From contig CAKQPE010000007.1 in assembly GCA_934256695.1 (NCBI GenBank), positions 1 to 38,220 of the forward strand: a stretch of DNA of 38,220 nt, in the 5' to 3' direction. Source of the stretch: an uncultured Eubacteriales bacterium. Its GTDB lineage: Bacteria; Bacillota; Clostridia; Lachnospirales; Anaerotignaceae. Numbering within the stretch: the first letter of the stretch is position 1; each line of letters opens with the position of its first letter. A program made the position numbers and the translations under genes. Positions 17,854 to 26,275 of this stretch are shown piece by piece. Under the pieces are notes generated by a model, which saw only the letters and a list, made by a program, of their open reading frames with translations, was not told where the DNA came from and made no database searches.

Positions 17854-18444
17854 TTAAAGTATCTCCAAAATTTTTTCTCTCATTTCAGCCATAGCCTTTC
17901 CTCTGTGGCTTATTTTGTTCTTTTCCTCTGTGCTTAATTCGGCAGAATAGCAATTCTTTTCCGGTATAAAGAATATAGGGTCGTAACCAAAGCCGTTTTC
18001 ACCTGTTATTTTATTTCCTATTCTTCCTTCCAGTGTGCCTTTGGAACGGATAATTCTTCCGTCAGGCAGTGCCAGACATACGGCACAAACAAATCTCGCC
18101 GTTCTTTTTTCTTCCGGAACATCTTTCAGCATATCCAGTATTTTGGCATTCTTAATGCTGTACGGTGTATCATGTCCCAGAAATCTTGCGGAATGTATTC
18201 CCGGCTGTTTGTCAAGAAAATCTATTTCAAGACCGGAATCATCGGCTATAGCAGCTTCTCCCGAAGCCTTCATAATTTCAACAGCCTTTTTTTCCGCATT
18301 TTCTTCAAATGTTGTTCCGTCCTCAACAACATCTATATCTATGCCGGCCTGTTCCATTGTAACAAGCTCTATTTTATCTGTGTTGAATATTTTTACAACT
18401 TCATTTACTTTCCCTTTGTTTTTTGTAGCAAATACAATTTTCAT
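17854..18444 (-). CDS. rdgB: RdgB/HAM1-family dITP/XTP pyrophosphatase
   Basis: A 196-residue house-cleaning enzyme that hydrolyses dITP, ITP and XTP to monophosphates, keeping deaminated purines out of nucleic acids. The N-terminal FATKNKGKVNEV (substrate-phosphate loop), the central AIADDSGLEID with Asp69 as catalytic/metal residue, GIHSARFLG, and GFGYDPIFFIPE and KNKISHRGKA near the end are diagnostic. Full length. It lies 16 nt after the amidase gene and directly before the phosphodiesterase gene, an order common in Clostridia and Bacilli. Confidence 0.96.
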   Translation of the reverse strand: MKIVFATKNKGKVNEVVKIFNTDKIELVTMEQAGIDIDVVEDGTTFEENAEKKAVEIMKASGEAAIADDSGLEIDFLDKQPGIHSARFLGHDTPYSIKNAKILDMLKDVPEEKRTARFVCAVCLALPDGRIIRSKGTLEGRIGNKITGENGFGYDPIFFIPEKNCYSAELSTEEKNKISHRGKAMAEMREKILEIL

Positions 18445-18460
18445 TCTTTTTCCTCCCCTA

Positions 18461-20647
18461 TTATCTTATAGTATAATCATTAAGCATTATACTTATGGCA
18501 CTGTAGAGATTATCTGCCAGCTTATCAAGTGTAGCGTCATTTCCCATAAGTGCTGCATCACTTGGGTTTGATATAAACGCAGTTTCTATAAGTATTGCCG
18601 GTATATTGGTCTGATTAAGCACTATAAGGTCAGGTCTTGATTTAATGCCTCTGTTTTCCGTTCCGAGAGCATTTATTACCCATGTAAGAGCAATCTGTGC
18701 CGCTGTCTTGCTTGTAAGCTTATTTCCGGCACCTGTTTCGTTGGAATGTGTATTGTAAAGCACTTCCGTTCCCTTCGGTGTTGCAGATGTGCTTGAGTTC
18801 AGGTGTATTGATACGAAAAGATCTGCCGCCTGATTTCCCATCTGAGCTCTGCTTGCGTTTGTAGGATAGCTGTCATCAAGTCTTGTGGCATATACCTTTA
18901 TGTTAGGGTCTGCTTCAAGACGACTATACAGTTTCTGTACTACGGCAAGAGCCACGTTTTTTTCATAAAGACCGTTTCCGCTTGCACCATTGTCCTGCTT
19001 TCCGTGTCCGGCATCTATAACCACTACCTTGCTGTAAACTTCCTTAGGATTTACAAACTTAAATGACATTGTGCCGGAATTATCCGTTTTCTTAACGGCA
19101 ACTATTCTCTTTTCCGCCGCTTCAAAATATGTATGGCCGTTGGAGTCCAGTCCTACCTTAATGTTGTCAATATAATCGTCACCGCATTTTATTGTACCTG
19201 TGCCGAAATGCTCGCTGTAGTCACCGTTTAAAGTAAGTCGGTATGTGCCGCCTCTGTAATTATCCGTTTCCTTCACTCCTCTGTCCGTTATGCCTGATGT
19301 ATTGAGAAGTGTGAGTGTATGGCTTGATGAATCATAGGAAAGATTATCAAGAGATGACTTTGTTATTGCAACAGAAGTATAACCGTTGTTTTTTGTTATT
19401 GTTGCCTCTACCGTTCTGCTTACATCAGCTACAATCTGTACTGTTTTGGAATCATACTGTGTTGTTCTTATTCCGTTAATATAGTTTGTTCCTTCGGCAG
19501 TGTAGTTTGATTTAAGAGAAGATACGGCGTTTTGCACCTCTATTACGACCCTGTCCGGATTGGCAAGCATATACATTTCCACATTTATATCAGCATTACC
19601 GTAAATATTTACATAATCCGTAGTTCCCTTTGTGCTTGTAGACACGTTGCTTACAGTTGTAACGGTAAACGAAACCTCTATTGTCTTTTTATCCGATGAA
19701 AGTTTAACCTCATATTTAGGCAGGGATTTAAGGTCAAAAACCACTCTTGCCACACCGCTTTCCGGCTGTCCGCTTCTTACGGCAGATACTACAGAAGAAT
19801 TTGTTTTGGTTATATTGTCATTTGCAACATTGTTTTTTGCATTTTCAACATCAACCACAAGTCTGTCATTTTCCAGTATAAAGCTGTTGTATTTTGATAT
19901 TTCTCCGCTTGCTTTAATATAAAACTTCTGTTCAGATGTAAGTGACTCCGGTACCGTTACATCTGTAACCGATATTAATTCAGGTGTCGGAGCAGCTGTA
20001 TTATTTCCGGAAGTATTGTTCTGATTATTATCTGAATTGCCGTTATCGGAAGTATTCTGATTTTTATTGTCATCAGAGGTATTTCCGTTATTTGACGCAT
20101 TGTTATTTGAATTATTGTCGGAAGAATTATTGTTTGAAGGCTCCTCTGTCGGTTCATTCTTCTTTTCATCTATAGTAACGGTTCTTGTCTTATCGTCCCA
20201 GCCTACATTGTAGTCTATTGCTTCCGAAACAGCTCTTATAGGTATAAGAGTTCTGTCATTTACTATTTTGGCAGGAGTATCCATAGTAAAGTCCGTTCCG
20301 TTTTTGGAACCTGTCTTTGAGTCTATTTTAAGTGTTATAATGTCGTTGCCGTGCATAACGTAAACTTCCTGAGCATCTTCGTTCCAAGCTATTTCACAGC
20401 CAAGCTTTTCAAACACTGCTCTTGCAGGCACCATTGTACGCTCACCTATAATAAGGGGCGGTACATCAAGACCTGTTATTTCTTCGCCTTTAACAACTAT
20501 TTTTACTTCTTCTGCACTGTATTTATGGTTTGCACCGTCATAATACAAATCCATATTTACCGATTGTGCAAAAGCACTGCCTGATATAGACAAAGCAACA
20601 GCCGTTGATACTGTCGCACAAACAAATTTCTTTATAAAATTACGCAT
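18461..20647 (-). CDS. Secreted N-acetylmuramoyl-L-alanine amidase (Amidase_3 with stalk and AMIN domains)
   Basis: A 728-residue exported cell-wall hydrolase. Residues 1-28 are a Sec signal peptide (SISGSAFA, then Gln). Residues about 45-155 form a copper-amine-oxidase-N-like stalk domain with two repeats (PPLIIGERTMVPARAVFE; TPAKIVNDRTLIPIRAVSE). A low-complexity Asn/Ser/Asp linker (about 160-225) follows, then AMIN domain(s) (about 230-430), and the catalytic zinc amidase domain (about 545-728): VIDAGHGKQDNGASG, LYEKN, VSIHLNSS and the catalytic Glu in LIETAFISNP. It cleaves the amide between MurNAc and the stem peptide. AGGGAGG precedes the ATG and a TGGTATAAT promoter lies about 35 nt upstream. 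It is the first gene of the operon with rdgB. Confidence 0.95.
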   Translation of the reverse strand: MRNFIKKFVCATVSTAVALSISGSAFAQSVNMDLYYDGANHKYSAEEVKIVVKGEEITGLDVPPLIIGERTMVPARAVFEKLGCEIAWNEDAQEVYVMHGNDIITLKIDSKTGSKNGTDFTMDTPAKIVNDRTLIPIRAVSEAIDYNVGWDDKTRTVTIDEKKNEPTEEPSNNNSSDNNSNNNASNNGNTSDDNKNQNTSDNGNSDNNQNNTSGNNTAAPTPELISVTDVTVPESLTSEQKFYIKASGEISKYNSFILENDRLVVDVENAKNNVANDNITKTNSSVVSAVRSGQPESGVARVVFDLKSLPKYEVKLSSDKKTIEVSFTVTTVSNVSTSTKGTTDYVNIYGNADINVEMYMLANPDRVVIEVQNAVSSLKSNYTAEGTNYINGIRTTQYDSKTVQIVADVSRTVEATITKNNGYTSVAITKSSLDNLSYDSSSHTLTLLNTSGITDRGVKETDNYRGGTYRLTLNGDYSEHFGTGTIKCGDDYIDNIKVGLDSNGHTYFEAAEKRIVAVKKTDNSGTMSFKFVNPKEVYSKVVVIDAGHGKQDNGASGNGLYEKNVALAVVQKLYSRLEADPNIKVYATRLDDSYPTNASRAQMGNQAADLFVSIHLNSSTSATPKGTEVLYNTHSNETGAGNKLTSKTAAQIALTWVINALGTENRGIKSRPDLIVLNQTNIPAILIETAFISNPSDAALMGNDATLDKLADNLYSAISIMLNDYTIR

Positions 20648-20678
20648 TTAAAAATTACCTCCCTTTAGAACACGAAAA

Positions 20679-20684
20679 ATTATA
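20679..20684 (-). promoter_or_regulatory. -10 box of the amidase-rdgB operon
   Basis: TATAAT preceded by TGG (extended -10) on the minus strand. No good -35 hexamer is present, so it relies on the extended -10. Confidence 0.6.
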
Positions 20685-20734
20685 CCAGAAAACAGCCCTT
20701 TTGTGTGGTTTTTAATATAAAAATAAACAAAATG

Positions 20735-20763
20735 TTAACATTTGTAACAAAACTGTATCATAA
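20735..20763 (+). promoter_or_regulatory. Candidate promoter of the small Cys-rich peptide gene
   Basis: TTAACA (20735-20740), 17 nt, TCATAA (20758-20763) on the plus strand, about 55 nt before the ATG. The -10 is weak. Confidence 0.35.
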
Positions 20764-20816
20764 GAAAAAAGCATAGAAATATATTTAAAGGAAATACTTT
20801 AATTGAGGTGATAAAA

Positions 20817-20942
20817 ATGATAAAGCATTGCATAGTAAAATGCCGTTTCAATAAAAACGGCATCTGCAAAAACAAAGCTATTTTAAATTTCGGCAAAAAT
20901 TTCTGCCCTTTTGAGATAAATACCGTTGATATAAAAAACTGA
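20817..20942 (+). CDS. Small Cys-rich protein, 41 residues (DUF1540-like pattern)
   Basis: The plus strand has GAGGTGAT 5 nt before an ATG that opens a 41-codon frame ending in TGA. The product begins MIKHCIVKCRFNKNGICKNK and has four cysteines (Cys5, 9, 17, 30), the last in FCPFE. The arrangement C-x3-C-x(7)-C-x(12)-C with an Asn-Gly before the third Cys resembles the small DUF1540 family, whose members are probably metal-binding and of unknown function. It stands alone between the amidase operon and the unrecognised protein, on the opposite strand to both. A short hairpin (GCAGACA/TGTCTGC, 20949-20966) follows 6 nt after the stop but has no T-run. The ribosome site and Cys spacing support it; the family match is tentative. 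Confidence 0.65.
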   Translation: MIKHCIVKCRFNKNGICKNKAILNFGKNFCPFEINTVDIKN

Positions 20943-21000
20943 AAAACGGCAGACAGTGTTGTCTGCAAGACTAAAATAATGTTTTTGGAATTTAAAATTT

Positions 21001-22140
21001 TTATTTGAATATTTTTTTAATAAATTCATATACCCTAACATACCATTTAATATTATTATTTGTATCGGTGATTTCTTCTGTATTATGCTGATTTTTTAAG
21101 TCAATGTTGATATTTTCTTTTTGGGCTTCATGTTTCAAATGCTTTTCAAAAGAATAATTTTCAATATATTCCAACATCTGGCAGAGTGTTTTTGCCTCTG
21201 TTTTCTGTTTGTGGTAGCCTTGAGTTATATATCTTTCGGCAGGGCCTGTTCTTATGTAGTTATTGTGCCAAAGTTCAAGTTCATTGCTTCTTAATCCCTC
21301 AATAATCCACTTGTCCTCTCTGCACTCCACCATAAGTTTTTCACGTGTTGTTGCATGAAATTTCATTCCTGCTTTCATAACGAAATATCTTATCCTCTTA
21401 ACTGCAACTTTGTGTTCCAGAAATATCCTGTCACAGATCAAAATCTGTCTTGTATTTGGATAACAGGCTTTTCTGAAATAAACTTTCCTTGCACATTTCG
21501 GGCATACCACTTTATCGGGTACAGTTTCCGAAGCACAAAATTCATCTGGCGGAATTTTCTTTATTTCTTCACAGTCTTTGTCGTGGAAATATTTTTCTCT
21601 GTCGGAATAAAAATAAAACATTTTCGGATTATCCAAAAGACTTTGTTTTCTGCTGTTTTTATATCTTTCTTCTTCGGACAGTTCTTTTTGGACATACTTT
21701 ATTTTATATGTCTTTTTGTCAATAACCGGAATGCTGCCTTCCCGTATAATGTTGTCAAGGTCAACTATGTCCTCAGGATTTGAAACAACAGGCATATTTT
21801 TTTCTTTTGCCATTTTTATTCCTATATTTACGCTGTTTCTTAATATTTTCCAAGCACCGTTAAACATTTCCTCAGAAAAATATATATTGCCTGTAAATAT
21901 ATCTATAGTAGACGATGTACAGTGCAAAAATTCCTTTTTATTTTTATCAATAAGTACGACTCCGCATGGCTTTAGTCTGTCTTTTAAATTTTCATATCCG
22001 TATAAATCTTTAACTCTTTTGGGATAGACTATCAATTTTTTATTTGCCAGTTCTTCTCCCCATACAAATATATCAAATGAATATCTGTCTTTTAAATTGC
22101 TTAGTTCATAAGAATAAAACTCTTTTTCACCGTTCACCAT
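21001..22140 (-). CDS. Unrecognised protein with a His/Cys metal-site-like motif
   Basis: A 379-residue soluble protein with no signal peptide; the family is not recognised. Residues about 170-220 hold KMFYFYSDREKYFHDKDC and VVCPKCARKVYFRKAC: His186, Cys190, Cys213 and Cys216 are spaced like the YHxxxC...CxxC metal-binding motif of Ada-type domains, here in mid-protein. Residues 1-150 look alpha/beta; the end (about 330-379) is polar and finishes with an amphipathic helix (WYVRVYEFIKKIFK). The start at 22140 encodes MVNGEKEFYSYEL; a clear SD is not obvious (GAGGAATTGCA lies nearby). It has no operon partners, lying between the Cys-rich peptide gene and tRNA-Arg. Codon use looks native. The reading frame is long and unbroken, so it is probably a real gene. 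Confidence 0.8.
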   Translation of the reverse strand: MVNGEKEFYSYELSNLKDRYSFDIFVWGEELANKKLIVYPKRVKDLYGYENLKDRLKPCGVVLIDKNKKEFLHCTSSTIDIFTGNIYFSEEMFNGAWKILRNSVNIGIKMAKEKNMPVVSNPEDIVDLDNIIREGSIPVIDKKTYKIKYVQKELSEEERYKNSRKQSLLDNPKMFYFYSDREKYFHDKDCEEIKKIPPDEFCASETVPDKVVCPKCARKVYFRKACYPNTRQILICDRIFLEHKVAVKRIRYFVMKAGMKFHATTREKLMVECREDKWIIEGLRSNELELWHNNYIRTGPAERYITQGYHKQKTEAKTLCQMLEYIENYSFEKHLKHEAQKENINIDLKNQHNTEEITDTNNNIKWYVRVYEFIKKIFK

Positions 22141-22278
22141 TGCAATTCCTCACTATGAATAATTTTGCCGATTGACTTTTGTATTCTGCATTTTTTCTAA
22201 AAGCTGTTATACAGCAAAAACAACTGTTATAAACAATTATATCATAACTATCCGAACCAACCATATATTTATAAAACA

Positions 22279-22313
22279 AAAAGAGCCGTAATCTTTACGA
22301 TTACGGCTCTTTT
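22279..22313 (-). terminator. Terminator of tRNA-Arg(CCU)
   Basis: A 15-bp perfect stem (AAAAGAGCCGTAATC with GATTACGGCTCTTTT) just 3' of the tRNA on the minus strand, followed by T-rich sequence. Confidence 0.9.
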
Positions 22314-22315
22314 AC

Positions 22316-22389
22316 TGTTCCCGAGGTGATTCGAACACCCGACCTACCGCTTAGGAGGCGGTCGCTCTATCCGGCTGAGCTACGGAAAC
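22316..22389 (-). tRNA. tRNA-Arg (anticodon CCU)
   Basis: The acceptor GTTTCCG pairs with CGGGAAC (one T-G pair); the anticodon stem ACCGC/GCGGT encloses CTCCTAA, anticodon CCT (22353-22355), reading AGG. The T loop is TTCGAAT and the discriminator is A; CCA is not encoded. A single-gene unit with its own promoter and terminator. Confidence 0.97.
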
Positions 22390-22402
22390 TTACACTTATA
22401 TT

Positions 22403-22431
22403 ATTTTAGTCACAGGAGCATTAAAAGTCAA
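22403..22431 (-). promoter_or_regulatory. Promoter of tRNA-Arg(CCU)
   Basis: TTGACT (22426-22431), exactly 17 nt, TAAAAT (22403-22408) on the minus strand, 13 nt before the tRNA. It fills the gap between the tRNA and the preceding glycosylase gene. Confidence 0.75.
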
Positions 22432-22443
22432 CTATAAATTATG

Positions 22444-23052
22444 TCATCTTTTGTTCTTTGGCTTTACGGATACGTATTTGCTGTCTTTTAATGTAAACCG
22501 CCACAAAAAATCAACCGCTTCTTCGGCATAATCTATATTTATTCTCTTTGACTTTTCAATCATTTCCTCAGATAAATCACCGTCGGTCTCCAGATAAAAA
22601 TCATCACTGCAAAGGTCTTTTCCGTATAAAGTTTTGTCTATGCCCATTGCCATGCATAATTTTCCCGGACCCGAACAAAGATTTTTTATATTATCCGTTT
22701 TACGCAGTTTTTTCATAATTTCAATACCTTCTACAGGCTCTAATGCACGTACAAGAACACATTCCGGGCAGTCATTTGGTGCCGTTGTAATATTAAAGCA
22801 ATAGTACATACCGTATATAAGGTACACATAGGCATATCCGCCTTCTTTATACTGAACTGCCGTTCTTGTATCTTTGCCCTTATTATTATACGAGTGTGCC
22901 GCCTTATCGAAAGGGCCTCTGTAGGCTTCTGTTTCGACAATTCTGCCTTTCAGCAAGCCGAAAGGTGTTTTATGCACCAGAATTTTGCCTATAAGTTTTT
23001 CCGCCGTTTTCACTGCGTCATACTGATAAAACTCTCTATCCAGTTTTTCCAT
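22444..23052 (-). CDS. 3-methyladenine DNA glycosylase (AAG/MPG family)
   Basis: A 202-residue base-excision repair enzyme that removes 3-methyladenine, hypoxanthine and other alkylated purines. Family motifs are clear: FYQYDAVKTAEKLIGKILV at the start, GRIVETEAYRGPFDKAAHSY with the catalytic Glu in VETEAY, YAYVYLIYGMYYCFN, VLVRALEPVEG and LCSGPGKLCMAMGI. Length is normal. The ribosome site is weak (GGTG about 9 nt before the ATG). It ends only 12 nt before the -35 box of tRNA-Arg. Its upstream region is occupied by family A repeat A3, starting 16 nt before the start codon, so the promoter must lie inside or beyond that repeat; TGCTATAAT on the minus strand at 23219-23224 is a candidate. Confidence 0.95.
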   Translation of the reverse strand: MEKLDREFYQYDAVKTAEKLIGKILVHKTPFGLLKGRIVETEAYRGPFDKAAHSYNNKGKDTRTAVQYKEGGYAYVYLIYGMYYCFNITTAPNDCPECVLVRALEPVEGIEIMKKLRKTDNIKNLCSGPGKLCMAMGIDKTLYGKDLCSDDFYLETDGDLSEEMIEKSKRINIDYAEEAVDFLWRFTLKDSKYVSVKPKNKR

Positions 23053-23068
23053 TTATTTTCACCAACCT

Positions 23069-23158
23069 AAGACCGTGGGGTTTCACCCCACTACCCTGAC
23101 CGGCTTTTGAAAAAGCCGGAGCAAAACTTTTATCAAAACGCAATTACATTGCGTTTTT
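23069..23158 (+). repeat. Family A modular hairpin repeat, copy A3
   Basis: AAGACC, stem 1 GTGGGGT/ACCCCAC, stem 2 CCGGCTTTTGAAAAAGCCGG, linker AGCAAAACTTTTATCAAAA, stem 3 AACGCAAT/ATTGCGTT and T-run. It lies upstream of the divergently read glycosylase gene, not after a stop codon on its own strand. The rest of the gap 23053-23401 (349 nt) is 80 nt of A+T-rich sequence and copy A4. Confidence 0.85.
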
Positions 23159-23240
23159 CGGAACAAAACACATACGGTATATAACACGGATTATTTCAAA
23201 GTTTATTTTGTACTTTTTATTATAGCATTATTTTTTCACT

Positions 23241-23397
23241 AAAAAACCTATACATCGCAGATGTATAGGTTTTTTATTAAAGTTTAGGTCAAGCCTTTAA
23301 GGAACCGCAAAGATAAATGCGGCGGCGAAGCCGATTTGCGAAGCAAATTTCCTGACCATGAAGGCTTGCAGAGTTTGAGACAGAGTCTCAAGGTCTT
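23241..23397 (-). repeat. Family A modular hairpin repeat, long copy A4 (probable terminator of ilvD)
   Basis: Read on the minus strand: AAGACC, stem 1 TTGAGAC/GTCTCAA, stem 2 CAAGCCTT/AAGGCTTG now split by a roughly 60-nt insert with its own small hairpins (ATTTGCTTCGCAAAT; CGGCTTCGCCG; CCGCA/TGCGG), then ACCTAAACTTTAATAAAA and stem 3 ACCTATACATC/GATGTATAGGT with T-runs (23241-23275). It begins 4 nt after the stop codon at 23402. Stem 3 with its T-run is a typical intrinsic terminator. Confidence 0.85.
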
Positions 23398-23401
23398 TAT
23401 A

Positions 23402-25093
23402 TTAGTTTACAGAATCAGGATCGATTACAGCACCCTTTGAAGCTGAAGATGCAACCTTAGCATAAAGTTTGAGGTAGCCTTCAGGTATCTTCTTAACAGG
23501 TTTAACCCAGTTTTTACGTCTTTCTTCAAGTTCTTCGTCTGTTACGTCAAGAAGTTCAAGAACACCGTCATTTACATTAAGGTGGATTCTGTCGCCGTCT
23601 TTAACAAGAGCGATTGGGCCGCCGTCAGCAGCTTCCGGAGAAATATGTCCTACGAAACAGCCGTTGTTTGTACCGGAGAAACGTCCGTCTGTAATAAGAG
23701 CTGTTGAAAGGTTAAGTCCCTGACCGTAAAGGTATTTCATAGCCTTGTACATTTCTCTCATACCAGGGCCGCCTTTAGGTCCTTCATATCTTACTACTAC
23801 TACATGACCAGGTTTAACTTTTCCTGCAAGGATAGCTTCTTCAGCATCTTCTTCACAGTCGAAGCAGATAGCTGTACCTGTAAAGTCATAAAGTGATGGA
23901 TCGAATGCACCAGGTTTTGTAATACCTGTGTCAGGTGCAAGGTTACCTTTAAGAACTGCAATACCGCCTGTAGGTGCAAACGGATTTTCTCTTGTCTTGA
24001 TAAGGTCTGGGTTCTCTGGGTAGATAAACTTAGCTTCACTAAGAGCTTCGCCAAGTGTGCAGCCATTAACTGTCATAACAGATGTATCAAGAAGATCACC
24101 AAGGTTCTGCATTACTCTCTGCATACCGCCTGCTTTGTAGAAGTCTTCAAGTGACCAGTTAGATGCAGGATAGATTCTTGCAAGCTGTGGTGTAATCTTA
24201 TTAAGTTTACCGAATTCTTCTACTACGTTCCAATCCTTGATTCCTGCTTCCATAGCGATAGCCGGAAGGTGGAGACAAGCATTTGTAGAACCGCAAACTG
24301 CCATTGTAGCAATAATTGAGTTTCTGATAGATGCTTTTGTGATAATGTCTCTTGGTCTGATATCTCTTATTGTAAGGTCAACAATCTTACGGCCTGTTTC
24401 ATAAGCATATCTTAATCTGTCTGCATAAACAGCAGGTACTACTGCTGAGCCTGAAAGTGACATACCGAGAGCTTCGATTGCACAGCCCATTGTGTTAGCT
24501 GTACCGAAGAATGAACAAGAACCGCAGCCAGGGCAAGCAGCATCTACTAATTTATCAACATCTGCCTGTGTAATCTTGCCTGCTGAAAGCATACCCATAG
24601 CTTCGTCTGCTGCTGTACCGTCTGATTTTCTTCCGTCAAATTCGATACCGCCAAGCATAGGGCCGCCGTTGATAAGGATTGCAGGTACGTTAAGTCTTGC
24701 AGCAGCCATAATCATACCAGGAACGATTTTATCACATGAAGCAAGAAGAACAACAGCATCAAGCTGATGAGCCTGAACCATAAGTTCAACTGAGTCACAG
24801 ATGATTTCTCTTGAAGGAAGGATATAGCTCATACCAACATGACCCTGAGCAATACCGTCACAGCAAGCCATTACGCCAAATTCACAAGCTGTACCGCCTG
24901 CAGCGTAAATACCTCTTTTAACATATTCAGCAACCTGATTAAGGTTGTAGTGACCAGGTACAAGCTGGTTCCAAGAGTTGGCAATACCGATTCTTGGCTT
25001 CTTATCTGAAAGTTCGTCTTCTGAATAGCCCATAGCTTTGAAGTAACCTTTGTATGATAACTTCATTAATTCTGCACTACGGAATTTTTCCAT
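23402..25093 (-). CDS. ilvD: IlvD-family dihydroxy-acid dehydratase
   Basis: A 563-residue Fe-S enzyme that dehydrates 2,3-dihydroxy-3-methyl acids to 2-oxo acids in valine and isoleucine synthesis. Motifs: GIANSWNQLVPGHYNL, ACCDGIAQGH with Asp79 (Mg), ASCDK with Cys120, CPGCGSCSFFGTANTMGC with Cys187/190/193, CGSTNACLHLPAIA, RYEGPKGGPGMREM, ITDGRFSGTN and the IlvD ending KLYAKVASSASKGAV. PGH replaces the Cys of plant-type [2Fe-2S] enzymes, so an oxygen-labile cluster is likely. The ATG at 25091-25093 follows AAAGGAGG (25102-25110); a longer in-frame start ten codons upstream would put that site inside the gene. An IclR-type regulator gene is 61 nt upstream on the same strand, which leaves a sugar-acid substrate possible; no other ilv gene is in the window. 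Confidence 0.85.
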   Translation of the reverse strand: MEKFRSAELMKLSYKGYFKAMGYSEDELSDKKPRIGIANSWNQLVPGHYNLNQVAEYVKRGIYAAGGTACEFGVMACCDGIAQGHVGMSYILPSREIICDSVELMVQAHQLDAVVLLASCDKIVPGMIMAAARLNVPAILINGGPMLGGIEFDGRKSDGTAADEAMGMLSAGKITQADVDKLVDAACPGCGSCSFFGTANTMGCAIEALGMSLSGSAVVPAVYADRLRYAYETGRKIVDLTIRDIRPRDIITKASIRNSIIATMAVCGSTNACLHLPAIAMEAGIKDWNVVEEFGKLNKITPQLARIYPASNWSLEDFYKAGGMQRVMQNLGDLLDTSVMTVNGCTLGEALSEAKFIYPENPDLIKTRENPFAPTGGIAVLKGNLAPDTGITKPGAFDPSLYDFTGTAICFDCEEDAEEAILAGKVKPGHVVVVRYEGPKGGPGMREMYKAMKYLYGQGLNLSTALITDGRFSGTNNGCFVGHISPEAADGGPIALVKDGDRIHLNVNDGVLELLDVTDEELEERRKNWVKPVKKIPEGYLKLYAKVASSASKGAVIDPDSVN

Positions 25094-25101
25094 GTTGTTT
25101 T

Positions 25102-25110
25102 TCCTCCTTT
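25102..25110 (-). promoter_or_regulatory. Ribosome binding site deciding the ilvD start
   Basis: AAAGGAGGA on the minus strand 8 nt before the ATG at 25091-25093. Confidence 0.9.
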
Positions 25111-25154
25111 GAAATACACACACATTAATTTTTATTCAAAAAATAATTTTTTAA

Positions 25155-25913
25155 TTAACCCAAAAGGTTTTTGCTTATATTATCAGCGGCTTCTTTTAAT
25201 GATTCCGCAACAATATCTAAATCAAGTTTCTTTATTCTGAAAACAGGCCCTGTAAGGCTTACTCCGGATATGATGTTTCCGTTTCTGTCAAAGACCGGCA
25301 CAGCAACACAGCTTATGCCTATTTCGTATTCCTCATTGTCAACGGCATATCCTCTTTCGCGTATAAGCTCAAGCTCCTTACGCATTGTTTCAATATCGGT
25401 AATTGTATTTTCCGTCTTAGGCTCAAAGCCTCTTGACATAATTTCTTCTGCTTTTTCATCAGGCATAAAAGCAAGGTAACATTTGCCTACACCTGTGCAG
25501 TAAAGTTCTTTTTTAGTGCCTATTCTTGTTTTAAGCACTATTGAGCTTGATGATTCTGTTTTGCCGATATAAACCACATATCCGTTTTCTTCAATAACAC
25601 AAAGTGTGGTTTCCTGAAATTTGTCCGACACCGGCTGAAGGCATTTGTCCGCAACCTTTGAAAGTATATCGTTTGAAGAAACGGCATTGCCAAGGGCAAG
25701 AACCTTATATCCAAGATTATATTTAAGTGTTTCGCTGTCCTGCATAAGATAGCCTAAATTAGAAAGGGTATTTATAAGCCCGAAAACCGTACTTTTGCTT
25801 AATTCAAGTGCGGAAGATATTTCTTTTACACTCATTTTTTTGTTGTTTTCCTCAAAAAGCTCCAGTATGGCAAAAGCTCTTTCCAACGACTGAATATTTT
25901 TTGTCTTTCCCAT
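25155..25913 (-). CDS. IclR-family transcriptional regulator
   Basis: A 252-residue regulator. Residues about 5-70 are the winged HTH (SLERAFAILELFEENNKKMS, then EISSALELSKSTVFGLINTL). Residues about 80-250 are the GAF-like effector domain with TLCVIEENGYVVYIGK, KELYCTGVGKCYLAFMP, RGYAVDNEEYEIGISCVAVPVFD and GVSLTGPVFRI, all typical. IclR proteins commonly control catabolic operons for sugar acids (KdgR type) or aromatic acids. It is the first gene of a two-gene unit with ilvD and has a strong promoter, so autoregulation and control of the dehydratase are likely but not shown. Confidence 0.95.
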   Translation of the reverse strand: MGKTKNIQSLERAFAILELFEENNKKMSVKEISSALELSKSTVFGLINTLSNLGYLMQDSETLKYNLGYKVLALGNAVSSNDILSKVADKCLQPVSDKFQETTLCVIEENGYVVYIGKTESSSSIVLKTRIGTKKELYCTGVGKCYLAFMPDEKAEEIMSRGFEPKTENTITDIETMRKELELIRERGYAVDNEEYEIGISCVAVPVFDRNGNIISGVSLTGPVFRIKKLDLDIVAESLKEAADNISKNLLG

Positions 25914-25965
25914 TTAATCACTCATTCATTCGGTAATATAGTATGTAGTTCCTGAATACTTCTTA

Positions 25966-25994
25966 ATTTTATCAAAAACCGCATAAAGTGTCAA
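25966..25994 (-). promoter_or_regulatory. Promoter of the iclR-ilvD unit
   Basis: A perfect TTGACA (25989-25994), exactly 17 nt, TAAAAT (25966-25971) on the minus strand, leaving a leader of about 45 nt. The remaining part of the 504-nt gap 25914-26417 is A+T-rich with only the terminator at 26276-26313. Confidence 0.85.
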
Positions 25995-26275
25995 CTTAAT
26001 TGTTAAAACTTTGTCTTATATATTGTTCTAAAAATAAAACAGTTTTCAGTCGTTTTTTTAGTAGTTTTGTCAATATATTTTTTTGCATTAAATGGCTTTT
26101 ATTTTACTGAACTTTTATAAGCCTTACTCAAGCCGTATTTCATTATACATCAATAATTTTCAATATACATCACAGCTTTGTTAAACCTTCAATACCTATA
26201 TTAAATTTAAGAAAACCAACTATATAAAATAATATACACAACCGTTTTTGAAAATTAATTAACAATAAATATCAA

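Noticed and set aside
20735..20968. Minus-strand frame of 77 codons
   Set aside because: It is antisense to the 41-residue Cys-rich gene, with no ribosome site and a composition unlike a real protein.
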